NCBI RefSeq assembly: GCF_003797825.1
Contig: NZ_RKME01000011.1
Location: 85,634 to 149,633 of the forward strand
Reading direction: 5' to 3'
Length of the DNA: 64,000 nucleotides
Source: Gordonia sp. OPL2
Lineage (GTDB): Bacteria; Actinomycetota; Actinomycetes; Mycobacteriales; Mycobacteriaceae
A program made the position numbers and the translations under genes. The first letter of the stretch is position 1. The number at the start of each line of letters is the position of its first letter. The notes below the pieces were generated by a model. It saw only the letters and a list, made by a program, of their open reading frames with translations. It was not told the DNA's origin and ran no database searches. Shown piece by piece: positions 8,117 through 16,593 of this stretch.

Positions 8117-8153
8117 TTGACCACCTGATCGCGCAGGTCCTAGGGTATGCGGC
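8117..8153 (+). promoter_or_regulatory. Promoter TTGACC-N18-TAGGGT; leaderless start
   Basis: TTGACC (8117-8122) and TAGGGT (8141-8146) are separated by 18 bp, and ATG 8154 follows 7 nt after the -10. There is no ribosome binding site, so translation most likely starts at the transcript's 5' end. Confidence 0.65.
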
Positions 8154-8912
8154 ATGCCGTTCGAGCCCATCGCGCCACGGAGCGTGCCCGAAGACGTCTA
8201 CGAGCAGATCGTGTCCGGCGTGCTGTCCGGCGACCTTCCCGCCGGGGACACGCTGCCGAGCGAGCGCGATCTGGCGCGGTTGCTCGGTGTGTCCCGGCCG
8301 GCAGTGCGGGAGGCGCTACGCCGGGTCGCTGCCGCCGGCCTGGTGTCGATCCGGCAGGGGCAGGGCACGCGGGTGCTCGACCCGGCTGCATCCGGAGGTC
8401 TCGACCTGCTGCCGCGGTTGCTCGTCCGTGACGGCCGTCTGGTGCCCACGGTCGCGCGCTCGATCGTCGAGGCCAGAGCGCTCGTGGGACCGAAGGTGGC
8501 CGAACTCGCCGCGGAACGCGCCGACGAACGCGCCGTGATGCTGCTCCGCGAGTGTGTGGCGGACCTGACCACCGACCTCGACCCGGTGCAACAGCAGGTG
8601 GTCGCTCTGGAGTTCTGGAGCCGAGTCATCGATGCGGCGGATTCGATCGCGTTTCGACTCATGTACAACTCGCTGCGTGCGGCATACGAGCCGGCGCTTC
8701 CGGCGCTCGCCGCGGTGCTGGAGCCGGAGGTCGGGAACGTGGCCGGCTACAGCGATGTCGTCGATGCGATCGAACACTGTCGGCCCGACGAGGCGGCTCG
8801 GGCGGCCCAGCACCTGCTTGCCCCGGCGACCGCCACGTTGCTCGCCATGTGCACCGCCCTCGCCGACGCCGAGGCGGCCGAGGCGGCCGGTGCCGACGAG
8901 TCGGAGCGCTGA
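8154..8912 (+). CDS. GntR-family regulator, FadR subfamily (FCD domain)
   Basis: A 252-residue transcription factor. The N-terminal winged helix (about residues 8-75) includes the standard LPSERDLARLLGVSRPAVREALRRV helix-turn-helix region. The all-helical C-terminal FCD ligand domain spans roughly 90-230 and in this subfamily usually binds small carboxylates or fatty acyl compounds. FCD domains often bind a metal through Asp/His side chains; I cannot confirm a full set here. The matching operator directly upstream supports autorepression. The next gene on the same strand, a fatty-acid-hydroxylase-like enzyme 74 bp away, is the obvious candidate target, making a lipid ligand plausible. The ligand assignment is inference. 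Confidence 0.88.
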   Translation: MPFEPIAPRSVPEDVYEQIVSGVLSGDLPAGDTLPSERDLARLLGVSRPAVREALRRVAAAGLVSIRQGQGTRVLDPAASGGLDLLPRLLVRDGRLVPTVARSIVEARALVGPKVAELAAERADERAVMLLRECVADLTTDLDPVQQQVVALEFWSRVIDAADSIAFRLMYNSLRAAYEPALPALAAVLEPEVGNVAGYSDVVDAIEHCRPDEAARAAQHLLAPATATLLAMCTALADAEAAEAAGADESER

Positions 8913-8986
8913 GGACGGCAGACGAGCACGGCCGACGCGGCTTCGCGCCCACCTTCAGATCACAGCCCGGACAAGGGAGACAACAG

Positions 8987-9760
8987 ATGTCAGAGACACC
9001 GCACACGGGCACAAGTGGGTCGGGGTCAATCGATGCGCGTGCCCGTCGCCGCGTCGCCGCCGACGAACGACGACTACGGACCTCGCGACGCAACGTCACC
9101 CTGCGATCGGCATTTGCCGAGTTCGTGCGGCATCCGTCGCCCTGGATGATCGGCGCCCTGCTGCTCGGGGCCGTCGTCTCCCGGATCTGGATCGGCGGTT
9201 GGGGACTCGCCGACCTGCTCGTGCCCGTGGTGATGGTGGCGGTCTTCCCGCTCGCGGAGTGGCTGATCCACGTCTTCATCCTGCACTGGCGTCCCAAGCG
9301 GATGGGGCCGGTGACTCTGGACACCCTGCTGGCACGCAAACATCGTGAGCACCACAACGACCCGCGCGACATCCCGCTGATCTTCATCCCCTGGCGTGCG
9401 CTGATCCCGGTTCTCATCGCCGCGCTTGTCGTGGCGCTGGTGGTGTTCCGCAGCGTCGAACGCGGGCTGACCTTCCTGGTGGTGCTCGGTCTCCTCGGCA
9501 TCGTTTACGAATGGACCCACTACCTCATCCACACCGACTACAAGCCGCGCTCACGTTTCTTCCGGTCGACCTGGCGCAACCATCGATTCCACCACTACCG
9601 CAACGAGCACTACTGGTTCACGGTGACCACGTCGGGTACCGCCGATCGACTGCTGCGGACCCATCCCGACCCCGACTCGGTGGAGAAGTCGCCGACCGCG
9701 AAGAACCTGCACGCGCTCACCCCATCAGGTCCCGCAGATCGCGATCCATCGTCCAGATGA
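8987..9760 (+). CDS. Sterol desaturase / fatty acid hydroxylase superfamily membrane protein
   Basis: A 257-residue di-iron membrane oxygenase. The His clusters typical of the superfamily are present: HVFILHW, KHREHH, HYLIH, and NHRFHH with NEHYW. About four hydrophobic segments alternate with these clusters, placing the iron site on the cytoplasmic face. ATG 8987 has GGGAGA about 7 nt upstream. The N-terminal 40 residues are basic and polar. The substrate could be a fatty acid, carotenoid or sterol-like lipid; nothing here decides. It follows the FadR-type regulator and its 3' end overlaps the convergent pirin gene by 44 bp. Confidence 0.85.
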   Translation: MSETPHTGTSGSGSIDARARRRVAADERRLRTSRRNVTLRSAFAEFVRHPSPWMIGALLLGAVVSRIWIGGWGLADLLVPVVMVAVFPLAEWLIHVFILHWRPKRMGPVTLDTLLARKHREHHNDPRDIPLIFIPWRALIPVLIAALVVALVVFRSVERGLTFLVVLGLLGIVYEWTHYLIHTDYKPRSRFFRSTWRNHRFHHYRNEHYWFTVTTSGTADRLLRTHPDPDSVEKSPTAKNLHALTPSGPADRDPSSR

Positions 9761-10463
9761 GGACCTCGGCGTCGGAGACGGCGGTGAGGCTCTCGCCGCC
9801 GAGATCCTCGCCGCGGACCGCGTCACCCTCATCGATCCGTGTACCGCCGATCTCGAGTCCGCCAGCGACGACGAAGAGGTGCGAGTACCGTCCCTCCGGC
9901 ACCTTGATCGACGTCCCCGCACCCAGTCGCGCGACATGGAGGCTTGCCGACCGATTGGCGATGCGGATGGCCGAATCGACGCGCGGATCCCCCGATGCGA
10001 TGGCGACCAGACCCCCGTCTCGTAACTGATCCGAGATGTCGGCGTGGGCATACGACGGCGTCAGACCGGACTCATCGGGCATGACCCACATCTGGACGAA
10101 CCGGGCGGGGACCGTGCCCGCACCCGGCCGGTCGGGCCAGGTGTCGTTTCGCTCCGAGTGCTGCACCCCGGTCCCCGCGCTCATCCGTTGTGCCAGACCG
10201 GGATAGACGATCCCGGAGTTCCCCTCCGAATCCTGGTGAACCAGTGAGCCGGAAGTGACCCAGGTGACGATTTCGGACTCGCGGTGCGCATGTTGGTCAA
10301 AGCCCTGTAACGGAGCGACCACATCATCGTTATTCACCAACAGGACACCGTGATGGGTGTTGGATGGGTCGTAGTGATCGCCGAAGGAGAAACTATGGCG
10401 GGACGTCAGCCAGTCGGTCGTGGTCACCACTCGGTCCTCGGCCGCAATCACTCGAAAGCCCAT
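9717..10463 (-). CDS. Pirin-family protein
   Basis: A 248-residue bicupin of the pirin family. The N-terminal cupin holds the metal site pattern, with HTHH-like residues in SNTHHGV, the HAHRESE motif, and QHSE in GTGVQHSERND. Some pirins have quercetin dioxygenase activity and others act as redox-sensing cofactors; the role here is unknown. The protein is cytosolic with no signal sequence. CATAAT (10469-10474 on the minus strand) lies 5 nt before ATG 10463, so the transcript may be leaderless. Its 3' end overlaps the hydroxylase-like gene on the other strand. Confidence 0.9.
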   Translation of the reverse strand: MGFRVIAAEDRVVTTTDWLTSRHSFSFGDHYDPSNTHHGVLLVNNDDVVAPLQGFDQHAHRESEIVTWVTSGSLVHQDSEGNSGIVYPGLAQRMSAGTGVQHSERNDTWPDRPGAGTVPARFVQMWVMPDESGLTPSYAHADISDQLRDGGLVAIASGDPRVDSAIRIANRSASLHVARLGAGTSIKVPEGRYSHLFVVAGGLEIGGTRIDEGDAVRGEDLGGESLTAVSDAEVLIWTMDRDLRDLMG

Positions 10464-10474
10464 GCCTCATTATG
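10464..10474 (-). promoter_or_regulatory. -10 box CATAAT just before the pirin start
   Basis: On the minus strand CATAAT (five of six to TATAAT) ends 5 nt before ATG 10463. No Shine-Dalgarno sequence intervenes, so a leaderless or near-leaderless start is likely. Confidence 0.4.
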
Positions 10475-10631
10475 GGCCGGATCAACGGGTCCGGATGCCA
10501 CGGACCCGCGGCGGTCCGAGCCGTCTTCGACGACCGACCCGGATGCTCGAGACAGGATCGTGACCGCTCTGATCCCCGAATGGAAGCTGGCGGGATCGAT
10601 ATCCGCTGTGACAAGAGTGAAAATTGTGAAC

Positions 10632-12275
10632 ATGAAGATCTGGGTGAAGCGTGCGCCGACGGTGGCCTGCGCTGCGGCCACATGCAGCATCGCCCTGGCG
10701 ATCAGCGCGTGTGGGATCGGTGCGTCGACCGACAACGACGCCGCGGGTGCGGTGCGCGCCTTCGCTGCTGCGATGGAACGCCAGGACGCCGGCGGTGCCG
10801 CGAAGTACACCACCGCGCCCGGACAGGCGACCGAGGCGCTGACCCTGACGTTGAACGGCATGAACGCCGAGCACCTGGACATGGCGGTCGAGAAGCCCGT
10901 CGAATACAGCGACGGCACCGCCTCGTTCTCCCTGAAGAGCACGTGGCGCTGGGCCAAGGACCGGACCTTCGAGACGACGAGTTCGGGTACCGCGCGGCAC
11001 CTGTCGACCGGCTGGAAGGTCACCTGGGAGCCGTCGATCGTCTACCCGGGCCTGCCCTACGGCGGTCAGCTCCGCGAGATCCGCACCGACGCCACCCCGC
11101 CCCCGACCGTCAACAGTCGCTCCGGCAAGACGTTCATGTACCTGCAGCCGGTCAACGAGATCATCCTCGACCCGGCGCAGACCAGGGACCTCCCGGCGTC
11201 GGCCCGGGCGCTGGCGCGCACGCTGGAGCCGATCGCGCCGCTGATCACCGCACAGGTGATCTCCGACGAACTGAAACAGGCGTCGGGCAAGCCGATCACC
11301 GCGGTCACCCTCCGTGACCCGGACATGCAGGTGCTGCAGTCGAATCCAGCCGCGGTGCCGGGCGTGACCGTCCGCAAGACGGGCAAGCTGGTGATGGCCG
11401 ACCGTCGGCTGTCATCGCCGATGGAGCCCGGACTCACCAACTACTGGCAGGCCATCCGCGATGCCACCGCGGGATGGCAGGTCCAGATGCTCGGCCCGGG
11501 TCTCAAGCCGCGGAAACTCGCCGGTGAGCAGGGCCCGGCCGGCCCGGACGTCGAGACGACCGTGGACCAGAACCTGCAGCTGTCATTGGGTGACGCCGCC
11601 GTCGAGGTCGGCCAGCCGGCGACCATCATGGCGCTCGATGCGGGCACCGGCGCGATCCTCGGCATGGCCCAGAACAGCTATGCGATCGAGCGCGGTATCA
11701 ACGCCAACACCCCGTATCCGGTGGGCAGCACGCTCAACCCGGTGCTCGCCGGCGTCGATCGCGTCGCGAACACGAATCAGGGTGCGGCAGAAACAGTTCT
11801 GGACCGACTGGGCCTCGGCGTCCAGTTCACCGTGCCCGGTCTGAGCACCCCGACCGCCGAACGGCCGGGCGTGCAGACCGTCGACTTCTCCCCGGGCGGG
11901 GCGAGCTATTCGATGACGAACATGGGCGCCCTGGGCGTCGCGATGGCGCGCGCGTCCGCCGGTCAGATGTCGTCGGTCGTCCCCTACGTCATCAAGGGCG
12001 TCCCGACGACTGTCGTCGGCGGGAAACTCGGCGAGCTCGACGGTGCGACGACCGGTCCGGTTCTCGCCGCGATGACCCAGACCGCGAAGACCGGAGACGC
12101 CAGCGACCTCACCGCGGCACCCGGGCTGAAGGCGCTGGTGGGCACCAACGGCCCGCAGGGCCCGGGCTGGTTCGTCGGCCTCCAGGGCGGGAAGGTGCTG
12201 GTGATCTACTGCGAGGGCGAGAAGTCGGGGACGGCCGCCCTGCAGGTCGCGCAGAAGTACTTCCGCATCAAGTGA
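10632..12275 (+). CDS. Penicillin-binding lipoprotein with NTF2-like domain; SxxK lysine replaced
   Basis: A 547-residue exported lipoprotein: basic start, hydrophobic stretch and lipobox LAISACG. An NTF2/MecA-N-like domain (about residues 30-150) precedes a class B transpeptidase fold, as in M. tuberculosis Rv2864c. At the active-site serine the sequence is GSTLN (Ser366 to Asn369), where an active enzyme needs SxxK; the general-base lysine is missing. The third motif KTG (486-488) survives. The protein is shorter than Rv2864c (about 600 residues as I recall). It may be a catalytically dead scaffold or a beta-lactam-insensitive sensor. ATG 10632 gives the best signal peptide; a GTG two codons earlier is possible. 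The DUF3054 gene converges downstream. Confidence 0.82.
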   Translation: MKIWVKRAPTVACAAATCSIALAISACGIGASTDNDAAGAVRAFAAAMERQDAGGAAKYTTAPGQATEALTLTLNGMNAEHLDMAVEKPVEYSDGTASFSLKSTWRWAKDRTFETTSSGTARHLSTGWKVTWEPSIVYPGLPYGGQLREIRTDATPPPTVNSRSGKTFMYLQPVNEIILDPAQTRDLPASARALARTLEPIAPLITAQVISDELKQASGKPITAVTLRDPDMQVLQSNPAAVPGVTVRKTGKLVMADRRLSSPMEPGLTNYWQAIRDATAGWQVQMLGPGLKPRKLAGEQGPAGPDVETTVDQNLQLSLGDAAVEVGQPATIMALDAGTGAILGMAQNSYAIERGINANTPYPVGSTLNPVLAGVDRVANTNQGAAETVLDRLGLGVQFTVPGLSTPTAERPGVQTVDFSPGGASYSMTNMGALGVAMARASAGQMSSVVPYVIKGVPTTVVGGKLGELDGATTGPVLAAMTQTAKTGDASDLTAAPGLKALVGTNGPQGPGWFVGLQGGKVLVIYCEGEKSGTAALQVAQKYFRIK

Positions 12276-12339
12276 TCGACGGCTCCACCGTTCCAGTGAG
12301 GTGATCGGTCCGGCGAGGTGATCGGCGCGGTCGGGTGAC

Positions 12340-12789
12340 CTACGCGGACCGTTTGGCGACGAATGCCGCCACCGCGCGCCATCCGATGAGGAAGACACCC
12401 AGCGAGATGGTCGCCACGATGATGAAACTGAACGCGACACCCTGGTGGAGCAGGTAACGCAGGATCATCGCGATCACGACGGCGCAGAACCACACGATCA
12501 GCCCGGCCGGCACGATCCGCTCGGGCCGGAAGTCGTGCCCGAAGCTATCGTCGCTGGAGCGGACGTGGGAGAGGACATAGGCGATCGACCATCCGGCCGC
12601 CGCGCCGATCGCGAACGGCCAGAGTGTCTGCAGGATGCCGACGACAGTCAGGCCTTCTTCGTGGCTGGACCGACCGATCATCACGAACACGGTGACCGCG
12701 ATGAGATCGAGGAGCGCGGTCACGGGCATCGGCAGTTGACGCCGGACCGGGAGATCGCCGACCGCGGCGACGGCTGGGGACTCCGACAT
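12340..12789 (-). CDS. DUF3054 membrane protein
   Basis: A 149-residue integral membrane protein with about four transmembrane helices and a short polar N-terminus. The sequence LLDLIAVTVFVMIGRSSHEE and the later LWPFAIGAAAGW are typical of DUF3054, an actinobacterial family of unknown function. Its start lies 6 bp after the end of the flippase-like gene on the same strand, so the two are probably cotranscribed. I see no catalytic motif. Confidence 0.8.
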   Translation of the reverse strand: MSESPAVAAVGDLPVRRQLPMPVTALLDLIAVTVFVMIGRSSHEEGLTVVGILQTLWPFAIGAAAGWSIAYVLSHVRSSDDSFGHDFRPERIVPAGLIVWFCAVVIAMILRYLLHQGVAFSFIIVATISLGVFLIGWRAVAAFVAKRSA

Positions 12790-12795
12790 GGTTTT

Positions 12796-14010
12796 CTACG
12801 GTAGCGGGTCGTCGGGCCTGCGGGAACTCTCCGGCTCCCCGCCCGTGTCCACGGTGTCGTTCGTCGAGTCGCCCGGCGGGTCGTCGACGTGCCGGCCGTC
12901 GGACTCGTCGGCGGTGCGGCGCTCGATGTCCGGGGCGGCCTCGTCGGCCTTATCCTCGTCGATCTCGTCCTCGAGGGTGTCGCCCTGTTTGAAGCTGTTG
13001 CGGAACATCACCAGCACGACGACCCAGCCGACGGCGGCGATCAGGACATAGCTGATCAACCGGTACACGAGCACCGCGGTGATGGCGTCGGCGGCGGGCA
13101 TTCCGGCGCTGGTCAGAGCGGGCACGAGGACGGCGTCGACCACGCCGATCCCGCCGGGCAGCAGCGGCACCGCGGTACCGACGGCCTTACCGGCCGCATA
13201 GGCGACCATCAGACCGGCGATGCTGGGGTGCGCGCCGACCGCCCAGCACGCGAAGGCGAGGCAGGCGACGTCGGCGACCCAGTTGAACAGGCTCCACCCG
13301 AATGAGATCCCCAGGTCACGCTGCGTGAGCTGGACCGCGCGAAGTTGCTCGAGCGTCTCGATGACCCGGCCGTGGCCGTGGTCGCGCGGCTTGTTGCGGA
13401 TCTGGTTGGTCCACTCCACGATGCGCAGGACCGTGCTCTGCAGCGACTCCGGGTGGCTGGCCAGGTACTGGAAGACGACGGCGACGGCGACGAAACCGAC
13501 GACGGAGAAGAAGACGGAGAAGGGGCTGGTCTTGGCGCCGGCCAGCAGCGCACCGCCGAAACCGAGGACGGCCAGGCCCACACCGGCCAGCAGGCCCGAC
13601 ATCACGACCTGCCACGACGCGACGACGGGGGTGGCGCCCCATTTGCGGGTCTCGCGGTAGACGAATGCGGGGGACAGCACTGGGCCGCCGGGCATCGTCT
13701 GGCTCACCGAGTTCGAGGCCAGGATCACCGACAACGACTGCCACTGCGACACCTTCACCCCGGCCGATCGCAGCAGAGCCCGCTGGACCTGCGCGAAGCT
13801 GTCCATCGACAGCAGGGCCGCACCGATGCTGGCGAGGATCCACACCCAGTCGAGGTCACCGATCCGGTGCCATGCCTCTTCCAGACTGGGTGAGATCAGG
13901 ACGATCTCGGCGGCCAGGATGACCAGCACGATCGCCAACAGGAGCCATCGCAGCCACCAGAAGCGCGACCGCGTGGCCACACTCCCGGAACCGGTCCCCT
14001 CCGACGACAT
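12796..14010 (-). CDS. Flippase-like membrane protein (LPG synthase TM domain family)
   Basis: A 404-residue integral membrane protein of the UPF0104/lysylphosphatidylglycerol-synthase TM family, with about eight helices. Characteristic motifs are SVSQTMPGGPVLSPAF near residue 110 and VPLLPGGIGVVDA near 300. The family includes lipid flippase domains of MprF. There is no aminoacyl-transferase domain, so this may only flip or transport a lipid. The C-terminal 60 residues are acidic and disordered. The start is ATG 14008-14010; an upstream ATG at 14085 would run into the divergent gene. The divergent pairing with an AI-2E transporter resembles M. tuberculosis Rv0204c-Rv0205 (from memory). DUF3054 follows 6 bp downstream. 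Confidence 0.8.
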   Translation of the reverse strand: MSSEGTGSGSVATRSRFWWLRWLLLAIVLVILAAEIVLISPSLEEAWHRIGDLDWVWILASIGAALLSMDSFAQVQRALLRSAGVKVSQWQSLSVILASNSVSQTMPGGPVLSPAFVYRETRKWGATPVVASWQVVMSGLLAGVGLAVLGFGGALLAGAKTSPFSVFFSVVGFVAVAVVFQYLASHPESLQSTVLRIVEWTNQIRNKPRDHGHGRVIETLEQLRAVQLTQRDLGISFGWSLFNWVADVACLAFACWAVGAHPSIAGLMVAYAAGKAVGTAVPLLPGGIGVVDAVLVPALTSAGMPAADAITAVLVYRLISYVLIAAVGWVVVLVMFRNSFKQGDTLEDEIDEDKADEAAPDIERRTADESDGRHVDDPPGDSTNDTVDTGGEPESSRRPDDPLP

Positions 14011-14053
14011 GTGCACACCATATCCACAGGAACGCTCAGGATCGGCATCCACG

Positions 14054-14068
14054 GCTACGCTGACAGGC
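14054..14068 (+). promoter_or_regulatory. -10 box TACGCT; leaderless GTG start
   Basis: TACGCT (14054-14059) is followed by 9 nt and GTG 14069. No Shine-Dalgarno sequence of usable spacing exists, so a leaderless GTG is the best reading. No clear -35 is visible. Confidence 0.45.
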
Positions 14069-15391
14069 GTGAGCGATGCCGACACCGACGGCCCATCGCG
14101 GCGCGAGGCTGCCCGCAGGGCCGTCGCCGTCGCGGACCGCGAGAAGGTTCATCCCCTGGTCCGGGCGACCGCCGAGTGGACATGGCGACTGCTCGTCATC
14201 GCAGCCGGCGCCTTCGTGTTGCTCCGCGTGTTCCACGAGTTCGAAGAGGTCCTGGTGCCGGTGGCGCTCGCGATCCTCGGTGCGGCGATGCTCGTGCCGG
14301 TCGTCGACGCGATGGATCGTCGGTCGGTACCGCGGTCGCTGGCGGTCCTCGTGACCATCATCGTCGCGCTCGGCCTGCTGTCGGCGGTCATGACCTTCGT
14401 CGTGCAGGAGTTCATCCGTGGATTCCCGGAGCTGACGAAGCAGATCACCGTCACCATCGACCGCAGTCGCGACTGGCTGGTGGACGGTCCGATCGGCGTC
14501 GACCGGGACCAGGTGAACAACCTCGGCAACGAGGTCACCACCTTCCTCGAGCACAACCAGGACAAGGTGACCAGCGGCGCACTGGCCACCGCCACGACCG
14601 CGACGGAAATCATCACCGGCGCCCTGCTGTCGGTGTTCCTGCTCATCTTCTTTCTGTACGGCGGCGGACAGATCTGGACGTTCGTCACCAAACTCGTTCC
14701 GCACGGCACCCGCGGCCGCGTCCGGGCGGCCGGTACCGCGGGTTTCGGCACGCTCGTCGGTTATGTGCGGGCGACCGTGGCGGTGGCCTTCGTCGACGCC
14801 CTCGGCATCGGTGTCGGTCTCGCGATCCTCGGCGTGCCGCTGGCACTTCCGCTCGCCTCGCTGGTGTTCCTGGGCGCCTTCATCCCGATCGTCGGCGCGC
14901 TCGTCACCGGCACACTGGCGGTGATGGTCGCCCTGGTGACGCAGGGCTGGATCGCCGCAGTCATCGCGCTGGCCATCGTGATCGGTGTCATGCAGCTGGA
15001 AAGCCATGTGCTGCAACCCTTCCTGCTGGGACGATCGGTGCGGCTGCATCCCGTCGCGGTGGTGCTGGCGATCGCCGCGGGAATCGTGTCGGCGGGGATC
15101 ATCGGCGGACTCCTCGCCGTCCCGTTGATCGCTTTCGCCAACACCGCGATCCGCCATCTCGCGGACAGCGCAGCCAGCCTGGCCGAACGTGCGGCGGCCC
15201 GCGACGGGAAGATGTACGTCGCCGAACCGGACGAGCCGCGCTGGGACCGGATCGATGCGCCGGCGGAGGCCGACGAGGAAGCGCGCTCGGTGATCGCCGG
15301 GCGGGATGAGGCGGATCCCGATCCCGCCGCCCCGGATTCACCCGGCGCGACGGACGAATCCGACCGTCCCGGCGACGATCCTCGGGCGTGA
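14069..15391 (+). CDS. AI-2E family transporter
   Basis: A 440-residue membrane protein of the AI-2E/PerM (UPF0118) family, with about eight helices and the large extracytoplasmic loop after the third. Family motifs include FLYGGGQIW, FLGAFIPIVGALV and LESHVLQPFLLGRSVRLHP. Members export small molecules or ions; autoinducer export is proven for only a few. The C-terminal 70 residues are acidic and unstructured. GTG 14069 has a -10 box directly upstream. Its stop overlaps the histidine kinase start by 4 bp, so the transporter and the two-component system form one operon, which is unusual and suggests linked function. Confidence 0.85.
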   Translation: MSDADTDGPSRREAARRAVAVADREKVHPLVRATAEWTWRLLVIAAGAFVLLRVFHEFEEVLVPVALAILGAAMLVPVVDAMDRRSVPRSLAVLVTIIVALGLLSAVMTFVVQEFIRGFPELTKQITVTIDRSRDWLVDGPIGVDRDQVNNLGNEVTTFLEHNQDKVTSGALATATTATEIITGALLSVFLLIFFLYGGGQIWTFVTKLVPHGTRGRVRAAGTAGFGTLVGYVRATVAVAFVDALGIGVGLAILGVPLALPLASLVFLGAFIPIVGALVTGTLAVMVALVTQGWIAAVIALAIVIGVMQLESHVLQPFLLGRSVRLHPVAVVLAIAAGIVSAGIIGGLLAVPLIAFANTAIRHLADSAASLAERAAARDGKMYVAEPDEPRWDRIDAPAEADEEARSVIAGRDEADPDPAAPDSPGATDESDRPGDDPRA

Positions 15392-16590
15392 GCATGGGCG
15401 GCGGGGCGCAGACGCACAGTCGGTCGAGTCCCAGCCGTGCGTCGCAGATCGCCCGAGCTGCCGACACCGATCCGGTCGGACCGCTGTGGCGCGCCGCGCA
15501 ACTGTTCCGGTTCCTGTCCTACCTGTACGCGCTGGGTTTCCAGATCGCCATCAACGACGACCTCCTGCACGACGACGCCGCGTGGGTGCTGTTCGGTCTG
15601 CTGACCGCGTGGTCGGTGGCGTCCGGGATCGCCTACTACGTCGGATTCGGACGAAACGTCTACTGGGTGGTCGCCGACGTCGTCGTCGCCTGCGCGCTCA
15701 TGCTGACGACATCGTATGTCGCCGAGACCTCATGGGCGCTGAACAACCAGACATGGCCGACGACCCTGTGGGCAGTGAACGCCGTCATCTCCGTCGCCCT
15801 GCTGGCCGGTCCGATCTGGGGGATCGTCGGCGGGCTCGTCGTCGGCGGGACGAGCTCTTTCGTCAAGGGGGCGTTCGACCTCAACTTCGGTCGCAACGCC
15901 ACGATCATCATCATCGTCGCGACCGGGATGGCGGTCGGGCTTGCCGCGGTCATCGCGCGGCGCGCCCACGCCGTGCTCACCCAGGCTGCGGCCGTCGCCG
16001 CGGCGACCGAGGAACGCGAACGACTCTCGCGCGAGGTCCACGACGGCGTGCTGCAGGTGCTGTCGCTGATCGCCAAGCGGGGGCGGGAGATCGGTGGCGA
16101 CACCACCGAACTCGCCGAACTCGCCGGGCAGCAGGAACGTGCCCTGCGCCGGCTGATCTCCGACGTCGACGACGACATCGACGTCGGGACCGCGGTCGTC
16201 GACCTCGCCGGTGTGCTGCGATCTTTCGCCGGTGAACACGTGTCGGTCAGTTCGCCGGGAGTAGCCGTCGGTGTCGATGTGGTTGTCGCCGAACAGCTTC
16301 GGTCCGTGGTGCGCAATGCGCTCGACAACGTCGCGCATCACGCCGGCGACGGCGCCCAGGCCTTCGTGTTGCTCGAGGATCTCGGTGACCGCGTGGTGGT
16401 CAGCGTGCGCGACGATGGTGTGGGCATCGCTCCGGGGAGGCTCGATGAGGCGCAACGGCAAGGTCGGATGGGGATCTCGAAGTCCATCGTCGGACGGGTC
16501 GAGGCGCTCGGCGGTACCGCGGTCCTCGATTCCGGGCCGGGGCTGGGCACAGAATGGGAACTGACGATTCCAGTGGAAAGGCAGGCCTGA
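15388..16590 (+). CDS. NarL-type sensor histidine kinase (MacS-like)
   Basis: A 400-residue membrane sensor kinase. An N-terminal membrane region with about five to six helices (residues 30-200) resembles DUF5931, and is followed by a short dimerisation helix with phospho-acceptor His218 in SREVHDGVLQ. The HATPase domain has an N-box around NALDNVAHHAG, G1 DDGVGI, and G2 GRMGI. The architecture fits the MacS kinases of Mycobacteriales. The start is GTG 15388, giving the 4-bp GTGA overlap with the transporter; ATG 15394 is an alternative. The cognate response regulator follows 3 bp downstream. The stimulus is unknown but is probably membrane-associated. Confidence 0.87.
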   Translation: MSMGGGAQTHSRSSPSRASQIARAADTDPVGPLWRAAQLFRFLSYLYALGFQIAINDDLLHDDAAWVLFGLLTAWSVASGIAYYVGFGRNVYWVVADVVVACALMLTTSYVAETSWALNNQTWPTTLWAVNAVISVALLAGPIWGIVGGLVVGGTSSFVKGAFDLNFGRNATIIIIVATGMAVGLAAVIARRAHAVLTQAAAVAAATEERERLSREVHDGVLQVLSLIAKRGREIGGDTTELAELAGQQERALRRLISDVDDDIDVGTAVVDLAGVLRSFAGEHVSVSSPGVAVGVDVVVAEQLRSVVRNALDNVAHHAGDGAQAFVLLEDLGDRVVVSVRDDGVGIAPGRLDEAQRQGRMGISKSIVGRVEALGGTAVLDSGPGLGTEWELTIPVERQA

Positions 16591-16593
16591 ACG

